Below are positions 30,566 through 42,036 of a DNA stretch of 64,000 nt, one piece after another. The stretch spans positions 1-64,000 of the forward strand of contig NZ_MVHD01000001.1 in assembly GCF_002086635.1 (NCBI RefSeq), written 5' to 3'. The position numbers were made by a program, and so were the translations under genes. A model generated the notes under the pieces. It was not told the DNA's origin, made no database searches, and was given only the letters and a program-made list of their open reading frames with translations. This stretch comes from Mycobacterium alsense. Its GTDB lineage: Bacteria > Actinomycetota > Actinomycetes > Mycobacteriales > Mycobacteriaceae. Each line of letters starts with the position of its first letter. Position 1 is the first letter of the stretch.

Positions 30566-31351
30566 TCATTCCTCCGACGGCTCGGCCGGTGCGGCCGGAG
30601 CCGGCGAATACGCCGGGGTGCCGGGTCGCGCCGCGGCCGTGGGCGCGGCGGGCGCCGCCGCCGGCACAGCCGCCAGTGGCGTCACCGACGGACCGGGCTC
30701 CGCCGCCACCGCCGGAGCGCTGTATGCGCCGACGCCGAGCTCCTCCGCACCTTGGGCGACCCCGCTTTGTGCGGCCCCCACGGGGCCGCCGGACGCGGCC
30801 AGACTGCCGGCGTAGCCGGCTCCACCGGCGCCCAACGGCGTCGGCACACCGCCGCCGACGGCTGCGGCGGCCGGACCCGCGCCGACGCTGCCGACCAGTT
30901 GGCCCGACGCGCCGCCAACGCCGGGGCCCAACGAGCCGGGCGGGGCGCCGGTATCGGCCGCTAGCACCCCGGTGGCCCCGGCGCCGCTTCCCGGCATCGC
31001 CCCTAGGGCCTGGAGTGGCGTGGCGACTCCGGCCATCACGCCCTGCCCGGCGGCCTCCAGCGGGCCGGCGTTCGCGGCCTCGGCCAGCGCGTACTGCGCC
31101 GCGCCAGCGCTCATGAGCTGGACGAACTGCTGGTGGAACAGCGCCGCCTGCGCGCTGAGCGCCTGATAAGCCTGCGCGTGCGCCCCGAAGAGCGCCGCGA
31201 TGCCCGCCGACACCTCGTCGGCGCCGGCCGCCGGCACGCTCGCCGTCGGACCCACCGCGGACGCATTGGCCGAGCTGATCGCCGAGCCGATGTTCGCCAG
31301 GTCCGATGCCGCGGCCGCGACATACTCGGGCGTCGCGAACACGAACGACAT
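30566..31351 (-). CDS. PE family protein with Ala/Pro-rich C-terminus
   Basis: A 261-residue PE protein. The PE domain begins [21 protein letters not shown] and is intact ([30 protein letters not shown]). The C-terminal part is rich in Ala, Gly and Pro, with [11 protein letters not shown] at the end. The ATG at 31351 has GGGAGG 5 bases upstream; a GTG two codons earlier is less likely. It sits beside a PE_PGRS gene with the same orientation and a very similar PE domain, suggesting local duplication. Confidence 0.87.
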   Translation of the reverse strand: MSFVFATPEYVAAAASDLANIGSAISSANASAVGPTASVPAAGADEVSAGIAALFGAHAQAYQALSAQAALFHQQFVQLMSAGAAQYALAEAANAGPLEAAGQGVMAGVATPLQALGAMPGSGAGATGVLAADTGAPPGSLGPGVGGASGQLVGSVGAGPAAAAVGGGVPTPLGAGGAGYAGSLAASGGPVGAAQSGVAQGAEELGVGAYSAPAVAAEPGPSVTPLAAVPAAAPAAPTAAARPGTPAYSPAPAAPAEPSEE

Positions 31352-31479
31352 CCACACCTCCCGACACGATCACGGCACAACGCTTCGCCCGGTTCATTAG
31401 ACACGGATGCAAGAAGCGAAAACGATCGTATCGCGGCCGACGGAACCCGCCAACACGTGCGCGATTCGTTATGTGCCCG

Positions 31480-32628
31480 TCAGGTGCCGTTGGCTCCCGG
31501 CGCGCCCGAGAGCGTTCCGCCAGCGCCGCCTTTACCGGGCGTGTTGCCGTTTCCGCCGCTGCCGCCGTTGCCGACGAACTGGGCGTTGCCGCCGTTGCCG
31601 CCGGTGCTCGCCGGACCCGTCGCCGACCCGCCGGCGCCGCCGTTGCCGATCAGGCCGCCGTTACCGCCGCTCCCGCCGTGGCCGTTGATGCCGGCGGCCC
31701 CGCCGGCACCTCCGTCGCCGATGAGGGTGCCGCCGGTGCCCCCGGCACCGCCCGTCCCCTGTGGGGAAGCGGTGGCGGCGCCGCCGGCGCCGCCGGTGCC
31801 GAACCACCCGGCGGCGCCGCCGTTTCCACCGGTCGAGGTGATTCCGCTCGCGGCGCCGCCGGCGCCGCCCGCACCGTATAGTTGCCCGCCGGAGCCGCCC
31901 TGTCCGCCGTGACCGAAGTTTCCGGACGCGGCACCGCCGGCGCCGCCGACGCCCCACAGGCCGGCGTTGCCGCCGGTGCCGCCGATTCCGTTGGATGAGG
32001 CGTTCGCGGCCCCGCCGGCGCCGCCAGCGCCGTTGAAGAATCCGCCGTTACCACCGCCGCCGGACTGACCGGCGGTCAAGCCGGTCCCGCCGCCGGGCAG
32101 CGCGCCGCCGACCCCGCCGGCCCCGCCGACGCCGAACAGTCCGGCGCTGCCGCCATTCCCCGCGGCCCCGCCGTTGGCGACGTTGAACGCGTTGGTGGCG
32201 CCGCCGTCTCCGCCGGCCCCGCCCGCGCCATACAGCCACCCGCCGCGCCCGCCGGCCGCACCGGCGCCGCCGACGCCGCCGTTGCCGCCGACGCCATTGT
32301 GGTTTCCGGGCAGCCCGGTCTGGTTCACGCCGCTGTCCGCGCCGGACCCGCCGAGTCCACCGTTGCCGATCAGCCCCGCCGATCCACCGTTACCACCGTT
32401 CACGCCCGCGGTCGTGCTGGCGCCGCCGGCTCCGCCGTTGCCGTAGAGCCAGCCCCCGGGGCCGCCCGCCTGTCCCGGGCCGCCGTTGGCGCCGTCGCCG
32501 ATCAGGGGCCGCCCCGTGAGCGCCTGGAAGGGCGCGTTGATCGCCGCCAACGCGTCCTGCTCAAGGGTCTGCAGCGGCGCGGCGTTGACCGCCTCGGCCG
32601 CCGAATACTGCGCCGCGCCGGCGCTCAT
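31480..32628 (-). pseudogene. PGRS part of a frameshifted PE_PGRS gene
   Basis: The frame begins [15 protein letters not shown], which is normally the end of a PE domain, then has the PGRS linker ([11 protein letters not shown]) and about 300 residues of Gly-Gly-Asn/Ala-Gly repeats. It is separated from its PE domain (32625-32864) by a one-base deletion. The ATG here overlaps the upstream TGA (ATGA), so re-initiation could still produce this part, although without the PE export signal. It may be a pseudogene, a programmed arrangement or a sequencing error. Confidence 0.75.
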
Positions 32629-32864
32629 GACTGCACAAACTGTTGGTGGAACTGCGCCGCCCGGGCGCTGAGGGCCTGGTAGGCCTGCCCGTGCGCTCCG
32701 AACAGCGCCGCGACTGCGGCCGACACCTCGTCGGCACCCGCGGCGAGCACCGCGGAGGTCGGGGCGAAGGCCGCCGAGTTGGCGGAACTGATCATCGAAC
32801 CGAGGTTCGCCAGGTCTGCCGAAGCGCCTTGGACATACTCGGGAGCGGCGAACACGAACGACAT
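32625..32864 (-). pseudogene. PE domain of the frameshifted PE_PGRS gene
   Basis: Residues 1-79 are a normal PE domain ([38 protein letters not shown]) that stops abruptly after FHQQFVQS. In the neighbouring PE gene the same place reads [16 protein letters not shown]; loss of one C in CAGCTCATGAGC explains the shift. The start is the ATG at 32864, with AGAGG upstream. The resulting 79-residue PE peptide could still be exported. Confidence 0.8.
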
Positions 32865-32996
32865 CGCGACCTCTGGCACAGTCTGGCCGCCCACTCTATG
32901 CGCGGCATCCCGAATCCGACCCAATACGGAGCTGATCGTATCCTCGGCGAGGACGCCTGACGTGCGATTTCACCAGCTTCGGCGCAACTGAAAACG

Positions 32997-33036
32997 GCGA
33001 AGCCCGGACCACCCCAAGGGGCAGTCCGGGCTTCGC
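32997..33036 (-). terminator. Rho-independent terminator after tuf
   Basis: A perfect 13-bp stem (GCGAAGCCCGGAC, 32997-33009; GTCCGGGCTTCGC, 33024-33036) with a 14-base loop is followed on the minus strand by GTTTTC. It lies 11 bases past the tuf stop and ends the str operon. Confidence 0.88.
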
Positions 33037-33047
33037 GTCGTGCGGAC

Positions 33048-34238
<1,191 letters not shown>

Positions 34239-34340
34239 TTTTGTGTCCTCCGACTTGTTGGTGCTTTGTTAAGCAGTGTTGTTTTTTCCAGTTGTGCCGC
34301 GGTGTTAACCGGGCCAGCTTACTCGTCAGCTCGAACTCAG

Positions 34341-34452
34341 TGGCCCGTCGCCTTCGCGCTGCTCATTGCTCGACTCCTCACCCGTGAGCTTCGCTCACTG
34401 GCCCGTCGCCTTCGCGCTGCTCATTGCTCGACTCCTCACCCGTGAGCTTCGC

Positions 34453-34474
<22 letters not shown>
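34341..34474 (-). repeat. 58-bp tandem repeats with mini-ORFs between fusA and tuf (MIRU-like)
   Basis: Two complete 58-bp units (34341-34398 and 34399-34456) are followed by an 18-bp match (34457-34474) that is the 3' end of fusA itself. Each unit read on the minus strand has a hairpin GTGAGC-GAA-GCTCAC (starting at a stop codon), GAGGAG, then 7 bases later an ATG opening a 9-codon frame, MSSAKATGQ or MSSAKATGH, that ends like fusA. This matches the description of MIRU elements in M. tuberculosis, which sit in intercistronic gaps and encode short peptides. Confidence 0.85.
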
Positions 34475-36558
<2,084 letters not shown>

Positions 36559-36653
36559 AGAAGTCTTCCCACTCTTTCGGTTGCTTAGTTAGCTGTCTGT
36601 CTGGCCTCCGGCGACGCTGCCAGATGTTGCCGGGGCGGTTCCTAGCAGAACCC

Positions 36654-37124
36654 CTACCAGCGATAGTGCGCGAAGGCGCGGTTGGCCTCGGCCATCTTGT
36701 GGGTGTCCTCGCGCCGCTTGACGGAGGCCCCGAGGCCGTTGCTGGCATCCAGGATCTCGTTTGCCAGCCGCTCGATCATGGTCTTCTCCCGGCGCTGCCG
36801 CGAGAAGCTGACAAGCCAGCGCAGCGCCAGCGTGGTGGACCGGTCCGGCCGCACCTCCACGGGCACCTGGTAGGTGGCACCACCGACGCGGCGGCTGCGC
36901 ACCTCCAGCGCGGGCTTGACGTTGTCGAGAGCGCGCTTGAGCGTGATCACGGGGTCGGTTCCGGTCTTTTCCCGCGCGTGCTCGAGCGCTCCATAAACAA
37001 TGCGCTCGGCGAGCGATTTCTTCCCCTTGAGCAGAACTTTGTTCACCAGCTGGGTGACCAGCTGCGAACCGTAGACCGGGTCGTTGACCAGCGGACGCTT
37101 GGGTGCGGGCCCCTTGCGCGGCAT
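36654..37124 (-). CDS. rpsG: 30S ribosomal protein S7
   Basis: A 156-residue S7 (uS7): [20 protein letters not shown], then [14 protein letters not shown]. It nucleates the 30S head and contacts the E site. The ATG at 37124 overlaps the rpsL stop (ATGA); the longer open frame upstream runs through rpsL and is not coding. 95 bases to fusA without features. Confidence 0.97.
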   Translation of the reverse strand: MPRKGPAPKRPLVNDPVYGSQLVTQLVNKVLLKGKKSLAERIVYGALEHAREKTGTDPVITLKRALDNVKPALEVRSRRVGGATYQVPVEVRPDRSTTLALRWLVSFSRQRREKTMIERLANEILDASNGLGASVKRREDTHKMAEANRAFAHYRW

Positions 37125-37498
37125 CAGCTCTTCTCCTTCTTGGCGCCGTAACGGCTGCGAGCCTGCTTGCGGTTCTTGACGCCCTGGGTGTCGAGCGAAC
37201 CGCGGATGATCTTGTACCGGACGCCGGGCAGGTCCTTGACCCGGCCGCCACGCACCAGCACCATCGAGTGCTCCTGCAGGTTGTGACCCTCGCCGGGGAT
37301 GTAGGCCGTGACCTCGACCTGGCTGGTCAGCTTGACGCGCGCGACCTTGCGAAGCGCCGAGTTCGGCTTCTTCGGGGTGGTGGTGTACACGCGGGTGCAC
37401 ACGCCACGGCGCTGCGGGCTGCCCTTCAGAGCCGCGGTTTTGACCTTCGCGATCTTGTCCCGACGGCCCTTGCGGACCAGCTGCTGAATGGTTGGCAT
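37124..37498 (-). CDS. rpsL: 30S ribosomal protein S12
   Basis: A 124-residue S12 (uS12), decoding-centre protein. The streptomycin-resistance positions are wild type: Lys43 ([12 protein letters not shown]) and Lys88 (GRVKDLPG). ATG start at 37498. It is the first gene of the str operon. Confidence 0.98.
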
Positions 37499-37721
37499 CT
37501 ACCGGCTTTCTGTGTTGGTTCCTGGTGTCGTCTTCTTGGCTCAGCTGTCAAGTCTCTGTACTGCAGTTTTGGCCCCGCCCCGGAGCGAGCTCCGTACCCC
37601 GCGGCCGGGTGTGTCGCAAGCGGTCAGCAAGGAATTCGATCCAATGCGTCGTGGACATGCGAATTCGCCCGGCATCCGCTCCCTTACGTCAGGCGCCGTA
37701 AGCCGCCAGGCACGAGCTACC

Positions 37722-37751
37722 ACAATACCCGTCGGCCATCTGGCAGGTCAA
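37722..37751 (-). promoter_or_regulatory. str operon promoter
   Basis: On the minus strand TTGACC (37746-37751), an 18-bp spacer and TATTGT (37722-37727) form a strong promoter about 220 bases upstream of rpsL. The leader between them shows no recognised structure. Confidence 0.75.
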
Positions 37752-37767
37752 AGCGGCGGCCGGCGGG

Positions 37768-38421
37768 CTAGCCGGGGGCGGCGCGCTCGCGCGCGCTGCG
37801 CCGGTCCAATCCCTCCAGACCCCGGGCCAGGCGCAGCACCATATCGGAGAACAGCGCGTCGGTGTCGATGTCGTCCATCACGCCGGTCATCTCCAGCAGC
37901 ACGAAGCCGTGCAAGGCCGACCAGAACTCCAGGGCGGCGTGGAAGGCCTCGTCGCCGTCGAGGCCGTAGGAGGACAGCACGGCGATCACCGGCGCGGCCG
38001 CGCCCCTGGTGGCCGCGGCGTACTCGGGGTCGTCACCACCGCGCGGCATCCGGGTGAACGCCGAGTACCGGCCGGGGTGGTGATGGGCGTAGCTGCGGTA
38101 GGCGCCGGCCATGACGAGCACCGCGTCGTCCCGGGCGCGACCCTCGCCGACCCTGTTCAGCATCGTGATGATGTCGTCGATGACGCGGATGCGCACCGCT
38201 CGGCGCAGGTCCTCCAGGCTGTCGACGTGGTTGTACAGCGAGGGCCCCTTGGTGCCCAGCTGCGTGGCCAGCGCGTTGATCGTCAGCGACTCCCAGCCCT
38301 CGCGGTCCAGAAAGGTCAGGGCGCCGTCGACGATGCCGTCGCGGCTCAGCTTGGCCGGGCGGGACGCCGGCCTCCCCGCGCGCTGGCGCCCAGCCGCCGA
38401 CGGCGATTCCAGAGCTGCCAT
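37768..38421 (-). CDS. TetR-family regulator (WHG-type C-terminal domain)
   Basis: A 217-residue TetR protein. The HTH reads LTINALATQLGTKGPSLYNHV, and the C-terminal part (SALHGFVLLEMTGVMDDIDTDALF) resembles the WHG ligand domain. The ATG at 38421 is preferred over the longer open frame. It corresponds to Rv0681, next to rpsL in M. tuberculosis too. It is divergent from the DUF3060 genes, with a candidate operator between. Confidence 0.88.
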   Translation of the reverse strand: MAALESPSAAGRQRAGRPASRPAKLSRDGIVDGALTFLDREGWESLTINALATQLGTKGPSLYNHVDSLEDLRRAVRIRVIDDIITMLNRVGEGRARDDAVLVMAGAYRSYAHHHPGRYSAFTRMPRGGDDPEYAAATRGAAAPVIAVLSSYGLDGDEAFHAALEFWSALHGFVLLEMTGVMDDIDTDALFSDMVLRLARGLEGLDRRSARERAAPG

Positions 38422-38451
38422 GGCGATCGCCCTTCGATTGATAGCGGGTCG

Positions 38452-38474
38452 GTTAACTAATGACTCTAGTTGAC
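38452..38474. promoter_or_regulatory. Imperfect inverted repeat upstream of the TetR gene
   Basis: GTTAACT (38452-38458) and AGTTGAC (38468-38474) match as inverted arms with one mismatch and a 9-base centre, in the divergent region between the TetR and DUF3060 genes. Candidate autoregulatory site. Confidence 0.4.
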
Positions 38475-38627
38475 GGTCGCCGGCAAACCGCTGAGCCACG
38501 GCTGGGCGGCGGGCGGATGCAAAATACCCCTGCCGCCCGACGGGCAAATGCACGTAATCTCATTCCAGGTTCGTCAGAACCCGAGCAGATCGACCCGTCT
38601 GTCACCCGTGCCCAAAGGGGGTCCGCA

Positions 38628-39002
38628 GTGAACTGGTCAGCCACCGCGGGGCCGTTGGTCGCCTGCGCCGTCGTCGCCGCCGTTTCCGCCGCCCCGTCGC
38701 CGGCCGCGCACGCCAAGAACGGCGACACCCACGTCGTCGGGGAGGGTCTCGAGCAGACGCTGGACTGCGCCGACGCCACCCTGTTCGTCAACGGGACCCG
38801 CAATGTCGTCAACGCGAAGGGCAACTGCTGGGCGGTGACGGTCATGGGGTCGGGCAACACCGTCGTCGCGGACTCGGTCACCCACGACATCACCGTGTAC
38901 GGCTACGACCAGACTGTGTTCTTCCACGGCGGCGCGCCGGTCCTCTGGGACCGCGGGCGCGAGCTGGGCATGACCAACCGGCTCCAGCAGGTGCCGGGCT
39001 GA
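38628..39002 (+). CDS. Exported DUF3060 protein
   Basis: A 124-residue protein with a signal peptide (VACAVVAAVSAAPSPAAHA, cleavage near residue 29) and a mature domain of short beta repeats typical of DUF3060 (LDCADATLFVNGTRNVVNA; TVMGSGNTVVADSV). The start is the GTG at 38628, with AAGGGG upstream. It corresponds to Rv0680c in length and place. Function unknown. Confidence 0.85.
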   Translation: MNWSATAGPLVACAVVAAVSAAPSPAAHAKNGDTHVVGEGLEQTLDCADATLFVNGTRNVVNAKGNCWAVTVMGSGNTVVADSVTHDITVYGYDQTVFFHGGAPVLWDRGRELGMTNRLQQVPG

Positions 39003-39039
39003 GGCAGGAAATCACCGGGAATCAACGAATCGAGGATCA

Positions 39040-39522
39040 ATGGGTGACCACACCACCGACCGCCCGTCCAGGCTGGCAGCGTTCGCCGTCGCTCCGGCCG
39101 CCGCGGCGCTAGTGCTGGCGGGCTGCAGCTCGACGGCCAACCCGCCCGGTGGGTCCACCACGACGACGAAAAGCAGCGCGGCCACGACAACGAGCGGCGC
39201 GGCGGCGCCGACGAGCTCGAGCGGGGCGAGCACCACGGCGTCCGTGGAGATCGGCAACTCGCTGAACTACGGGTCGATGGGCACCACGACCACGCTCGAC
39301 TGCGCCGACGGCAAGTCGCTCAACGTCGCCGGTTCGGACAACACGCTGACCGTGACCGGCACCTGCTCTTCGGTGAGCATCGGCGGTGCGAACAACAAGA
39401 TCACGATCGACAAGGTCGACACCCGCATCACCGTGCTGGGGCTCAACAACACCATCACCTATAAGGACGGCGAGCCCAAGGTCGACAACCTCGGATCGGG
39501 CAACACGATCAACAAGGGCTGA
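39040..39522 (+). CDS. DUF3060 lipoprotein
   Basis: A 160-residue lipoprotein with lipobox VLAGC (Cys near residue 29), a Ser/Thr-rich linker, then a DUF3060 beta-repeat domain (LDCADGKSLNVAGSDNTLTV; ITVLGLNNTITY) ending NLGSGNTINKG. It is a paralogue of the gene before it and corresponds to Rv0679c. 37 bases separate the two, so an operon is likely. A role at the cell envelope is inference. Confidence 0.87.
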   Translation: MGDHTTDRPSRLAAFAVAPAAAALVLAGCSSTANPPGGSTTTTKSSAATTTSGAAAPTSSSGASTTASVEIGNSLNYGSMGTTTTLDCADGKSLNVAGSDNTLTVTGTCSSVSIGGANNKITIDKVDTRITVLGLNNTITYKDGEPKVDNLGSGNTINKG

Positions 39523-39530
39523 GCGACAAC

Positions 39531-39570
39531 GTCTTTCGCGGTCTTTCGCTGTCTTTCGCGGTCTTTCGCG
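39531..39570. repeat. Four tandem copies of a 10-bp unit
   Basis: GTCTTTCGCG occurs four times in a row (third-to-last copy ends in T), between the convergent DUF3060 and echA5 genes. A microsatellite-like VNTR. In M. tuberculosis this junction holds mmpS5/mmpL5/Rv0678. Confidence 0.9.
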
Positions 39571-39584
39571 CCCAGGGCCCCGGT

Positions 39585-40349
39585 CTAAGCGGGTGCGCCG
39601 TGGCGGCCGGCGCCCGCGGCGAACCGCCCCGCCCCTTCCGCGGCCTCCGCGGCGACCCGGGAGATGCTGGCGAACTCGAAATCGATCGCGTCGGATTCCG
39701 TTGCGCCCCACTGGTGTAGCGCCGAAAGCCGATCCGACCGCAGGCACTGCTGCGGCAGCGCCGCGAGCTGCGCCGCCAGCTCCTCGGCCGCCCGCCTGGC
39801 CTGCCCCTTGGCCACGACGCGGTTGGCCAACCCGATCGCCAGCGCCTCGTCGGCCCTCACCGCGCGACCGGTGAGGATCATGTCCATGGCCCGGCTCTGC
39901 CCGATCAGCCGGGGCAATCGCACGGTGCCGCCGTCGATGAGCGGCACCCCCCATCGCCGGCAGAACACCCCGAAGACGGCGTCCTCCTCGGCCACCCGCA
40001 GGTCGCACCAGATGGCCAGCTCCAGGCCGCCCGCGACGGCGTGGCCGCTGACCGCGGCGATCACCGGTTTGGACAGCACCATCCGGGTCGGCCCCATCGG
40101 GCCCGGACCGGTGCGGTGCACGGCGTTGGCCTCCGGCGTGTCAAAGGCCTTCAAATCGGCTCCGGCGCAGAAGGTTCCGTGGTCACCCCACAGCACCGCC
40201 ACCGAGGCGGAGTCGTCGCGGTCGAATTCCTCGAACGCCGCGCAGAGGGCCGCGGCCGTGGGGCCGTTGACGGCGTTGCGCGCCCCCGGCCGGTTGAGGA
40301 TCACCGTGGTCACCGGGCCGTTGCGCTCGACGCGCACCGCATCAGTCAT
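39585..40349 (-). CDS. echA5: Enoyl-CoA hydratase/isomerase family protein EchA5
   Basis: A 254-residue crotonase-family protein, probably in fatty-acid or related acyl-CoA breakdown. Oxyanion-hole motif: GTFCAGADLKAF. One catalytic Glu is kept (AGGLELAIWCD), but the second position is not evident in FGVFCRRWGVPLIDGGT, so the reaction may not be a standard hydration. The ATG overlaps the upstream PaaX-like stop (ATGA). Corresponds to Rv0675. Confidence 0.87.
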   Translation of the reverse strand: MTDAVRVERNGPVTTVILNRPGARNAVNGPTAAALCAAFEEFDRDDSASVAVLWGDHGTFCAGADLKAFDTPEANAVHRTGPGPMGPTRMVLSKPVIAAVSGHAVAGGLELAIWCDLRVAEEDAVFGVFCRRWGVPLIDGGTVRLPRLIGQSRAMDMILTGRAVRADEALAIGLANRVVAKGQARRAAEELAAQLAALPQQCLRSDRLSALHQWGATESDAIDFEFASISRVAAEAAEGAGRFAAGAGRHGAPA

Positions 40350-41086
40350 GTCGCCTCCACGAGTCGGGCCTTGTCTTGTCGTTCCACCAGGTCACGTCGC
40401 CGCGCCAGCTCGTCGGCGAAGTGGTGGTAAGCGTCGCGCAGCCGGTCGCCGGGCCAATCGGCGGGGAGCAGTTCGGCGGGCAGCATCGGGTCGGTGAGCA
40501 GGTGGCGCACGATCGCCGCGGCCCCCACGAACCGGCCGGGAATGTCTCGCGCGGCGCCGATCTCGTCGAGCAGCCGGTGGCCCGTCCGCGCCCACGCGGG
40601 CAGGTCCCAGAGCTGCCCGGCCAGCTGGGCCGGCGCGTCGTCGCGCGCCTTCAGCGTCCGTACCCGGGTCGCGACATCGGGGCCCAGGTCCGGGTCGAGG
40701 TTGTCCGGGCGCATCCAAACCCCCTCCCGGAGTTCGCCAAAGCGCTTGTCGTGCATGGCGCTTCGCAGCGCCGCGCGGGTGCGGGCGTCGCCACCGACGC
40801 TGGTCACAACGGCCACGAGCCACTCCCCCCGCCACGGCCGGGTCGGGGGGCGCATGGCGTCGTCCTGCCGGCGTTGGCGCGCCAGCAACCGATCCGAGAG
40901 CCGGTAGCCGTCGGCGGACCGGATCAGATCGCCCGCGCCGACCATGCGGGTCAGCGCCACCCGCAACGCCGTCTCCTTGATGCCGAAACCGGCCGTGAGA
41001 CTGATCAATTCGCCGGCACTGGCGCACGCCGGGTGGGCGCCGAGCAGCACGCTGAGCACCACCGATCGGGCCGTCATGTCCGGCAT
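40346..41086 (-). CDS. PaaX-like transcriptional regulator
   Basis: A 246-residue protein with an N-terminal winged helix (SVVLSVLLGAHPACASAGELI; GIKETALRVALTRMVGAGDL) and a PaaX-type C-terminal domain (WRGEWLVAVV; LWDLPAWARTGHRLLDEI). PaaX repressors bind aryl- or acyl-CoA esters. It lies between two crotonase genes, which it may regulate. Corresponds to Rv0674. Confidence 0.85.
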   Translation of the reverse strand: MPDMTARSVVLSVLLGAHPACASAGELISLTAGFGIKETALRVALTRMVGAGDLIRSADGYRLSDRLLARQRRQDDAMRPPTRPWRGEWLVAVVTSVGGDARTRAALRSAMHDKRFGELREGVWMRPDNLDPDLGPDVATRVRTLKARDDAPAQLAGQLWDLPAWARTGHRLLDEIGAARDIPGRFVGAAAIVRHLLTDPMLPAELLPADWPGDRLRDAYHHFADELARRRDLVERQDKARLVEAT

Positions 41087-41089
41087 GGG

Positions 41090-42028
41090 TTACACCCCCG
41101 ACGCCTTGCGGCCGTGGTCGCCGAACGGCTCGTCGCGGTGCCGCACCGCCTCGCGGAAGCCGTGCTCGACCGCGTCGGCCACGAAGGCGTGCCCATCCGG
41201 AGTGTGCCTGGCCACGCCGTCGAATACGGTGCTGATCATTCTGCTGGTCGCCACACCCTGTTGCAGCAGTGCCGAATTGAGCGCGAGCTTGACCATGACC
41301 AGTTGGTTGATCGGCACCGCGGCGATGCGCGCGACGAGCCGCTCGGTCCGCTCATCGAGGTCCTTCGGGTCCGGCGCCTCGACCGCCAGGCCCCACTCGG
41401 CGGCCTGCGCGCCGGTGATGCAGTCGCCGGTGAACAGCAGGCGTTTGGCGCGCTGATCGCCGAGCCGGTGGGCCCACAGGCCCGCCGCCGGGACGCCCCA
41501 CACCCGCGTCGGCGGGTAACCGATCTTGGCGTCGGCGGCGGCGATCACCTGGTCGGCGTGCAGCGCGATGTCGGTGCCGCCGGCCACGCAGTAGCCGTGG
41601 ATCTTGACCACCGTGGGCTTGTCGGCGTGCATCAGGCTGGAGAACCCCCGCACGAACCGGCTCATCATCTGGTAGTCGATCACCGGGTCCCACGGCTGAT
41701 TCGGCAAGTGGTTGACCGCCTGGGTCTTCCCGTCCAGCACCGTGCCCTGATAGGCGCCGGTCCCGCCGGCCGAGCCGGTGCGGTCGGCGTAGGCGCTCAG
41801 GTCGAAGCCCGCGCAAAACCCCTCGCCGCGCCCCGACACCAGGATGACGTGCACGTTGGGGTCGAGGTCGGCACGCTCCACCAGCGCCGAGAGCTCCAGC
41901 GGCGTGTCCGCGACGATCGCGTTGCCCTTCTCCGGCCGGTTGAAGGTGATCCGCGCTACCCGGTCGGTGACCTCGTAGGTCATCGTCTTCAGGTTGTCGA
42001 AATCGACCGGCCTGATCGCGTGAGTCAT
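41090..42028 (-). CDS. echA4: Crotonase-family protein EchA4 (catalytic Glu residues altered)
   Basis: A 312-residue crotonase-fold protein, the same length I recall for EchA4 (Rv0673). The oxyanion-hole loop GRGEGFCAGFDLSAY is intact. The positions that usually carry the two catalytic Glu are changed: AGGTDIALHAD has Asp, and IGYPPTRVWGVP has none, so classic enoyl hydration is doubtful. The ATG at 42028 is 8 bases after fadE8, and 3 bases separate it from the PaaX-like gene. Confidence 0.88.
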   Translation of the reverse strand: MTHAIRPVDFDNLKTMTYEVTDRVARITFNRPEKGNAIVADTPLELSALVERADLDPNVHVILVSGRGEGFCAGFDLSAYADRTGSAGGTGAYQGTVLDGKTQAVNHLPNQPWDPVIDYQMMSRFVRGFSSLMHADKPTVVKIHGYCVAGGTDIALHADQVIAAADAKIGYPPTRVWGVPAAGLWAHRLGDQRAKRLLFTGDCITGAQAAEWGLAVEAPDPKDLDERTERLVARIAAVPINQLVMVKLALNSALLQQGVATSRMISTVFDGVARHTPDGHAFVADAVEHGFREAVRHRDEPFGDHGRKASGV

Positions 42029-42036
42029 GGTGCGGC

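Noticed and set aside
31480..32500. Dense short repeats resembling a CRISPR array
   Set aside because: They are Gly-rich PGRS codon repeats in an open frame, without spacers of uniform length.
34239..34340. Separate tuf promoter
   Set aside because: AT-rich sequence is present, but I found no convincing -35/-10 pair.
39531..39570. Four tandem repeats as a possible CRISPR or attachment site
   Set aside because: Units are 10 bp with no spacers, and no integrase or cas gene is near.
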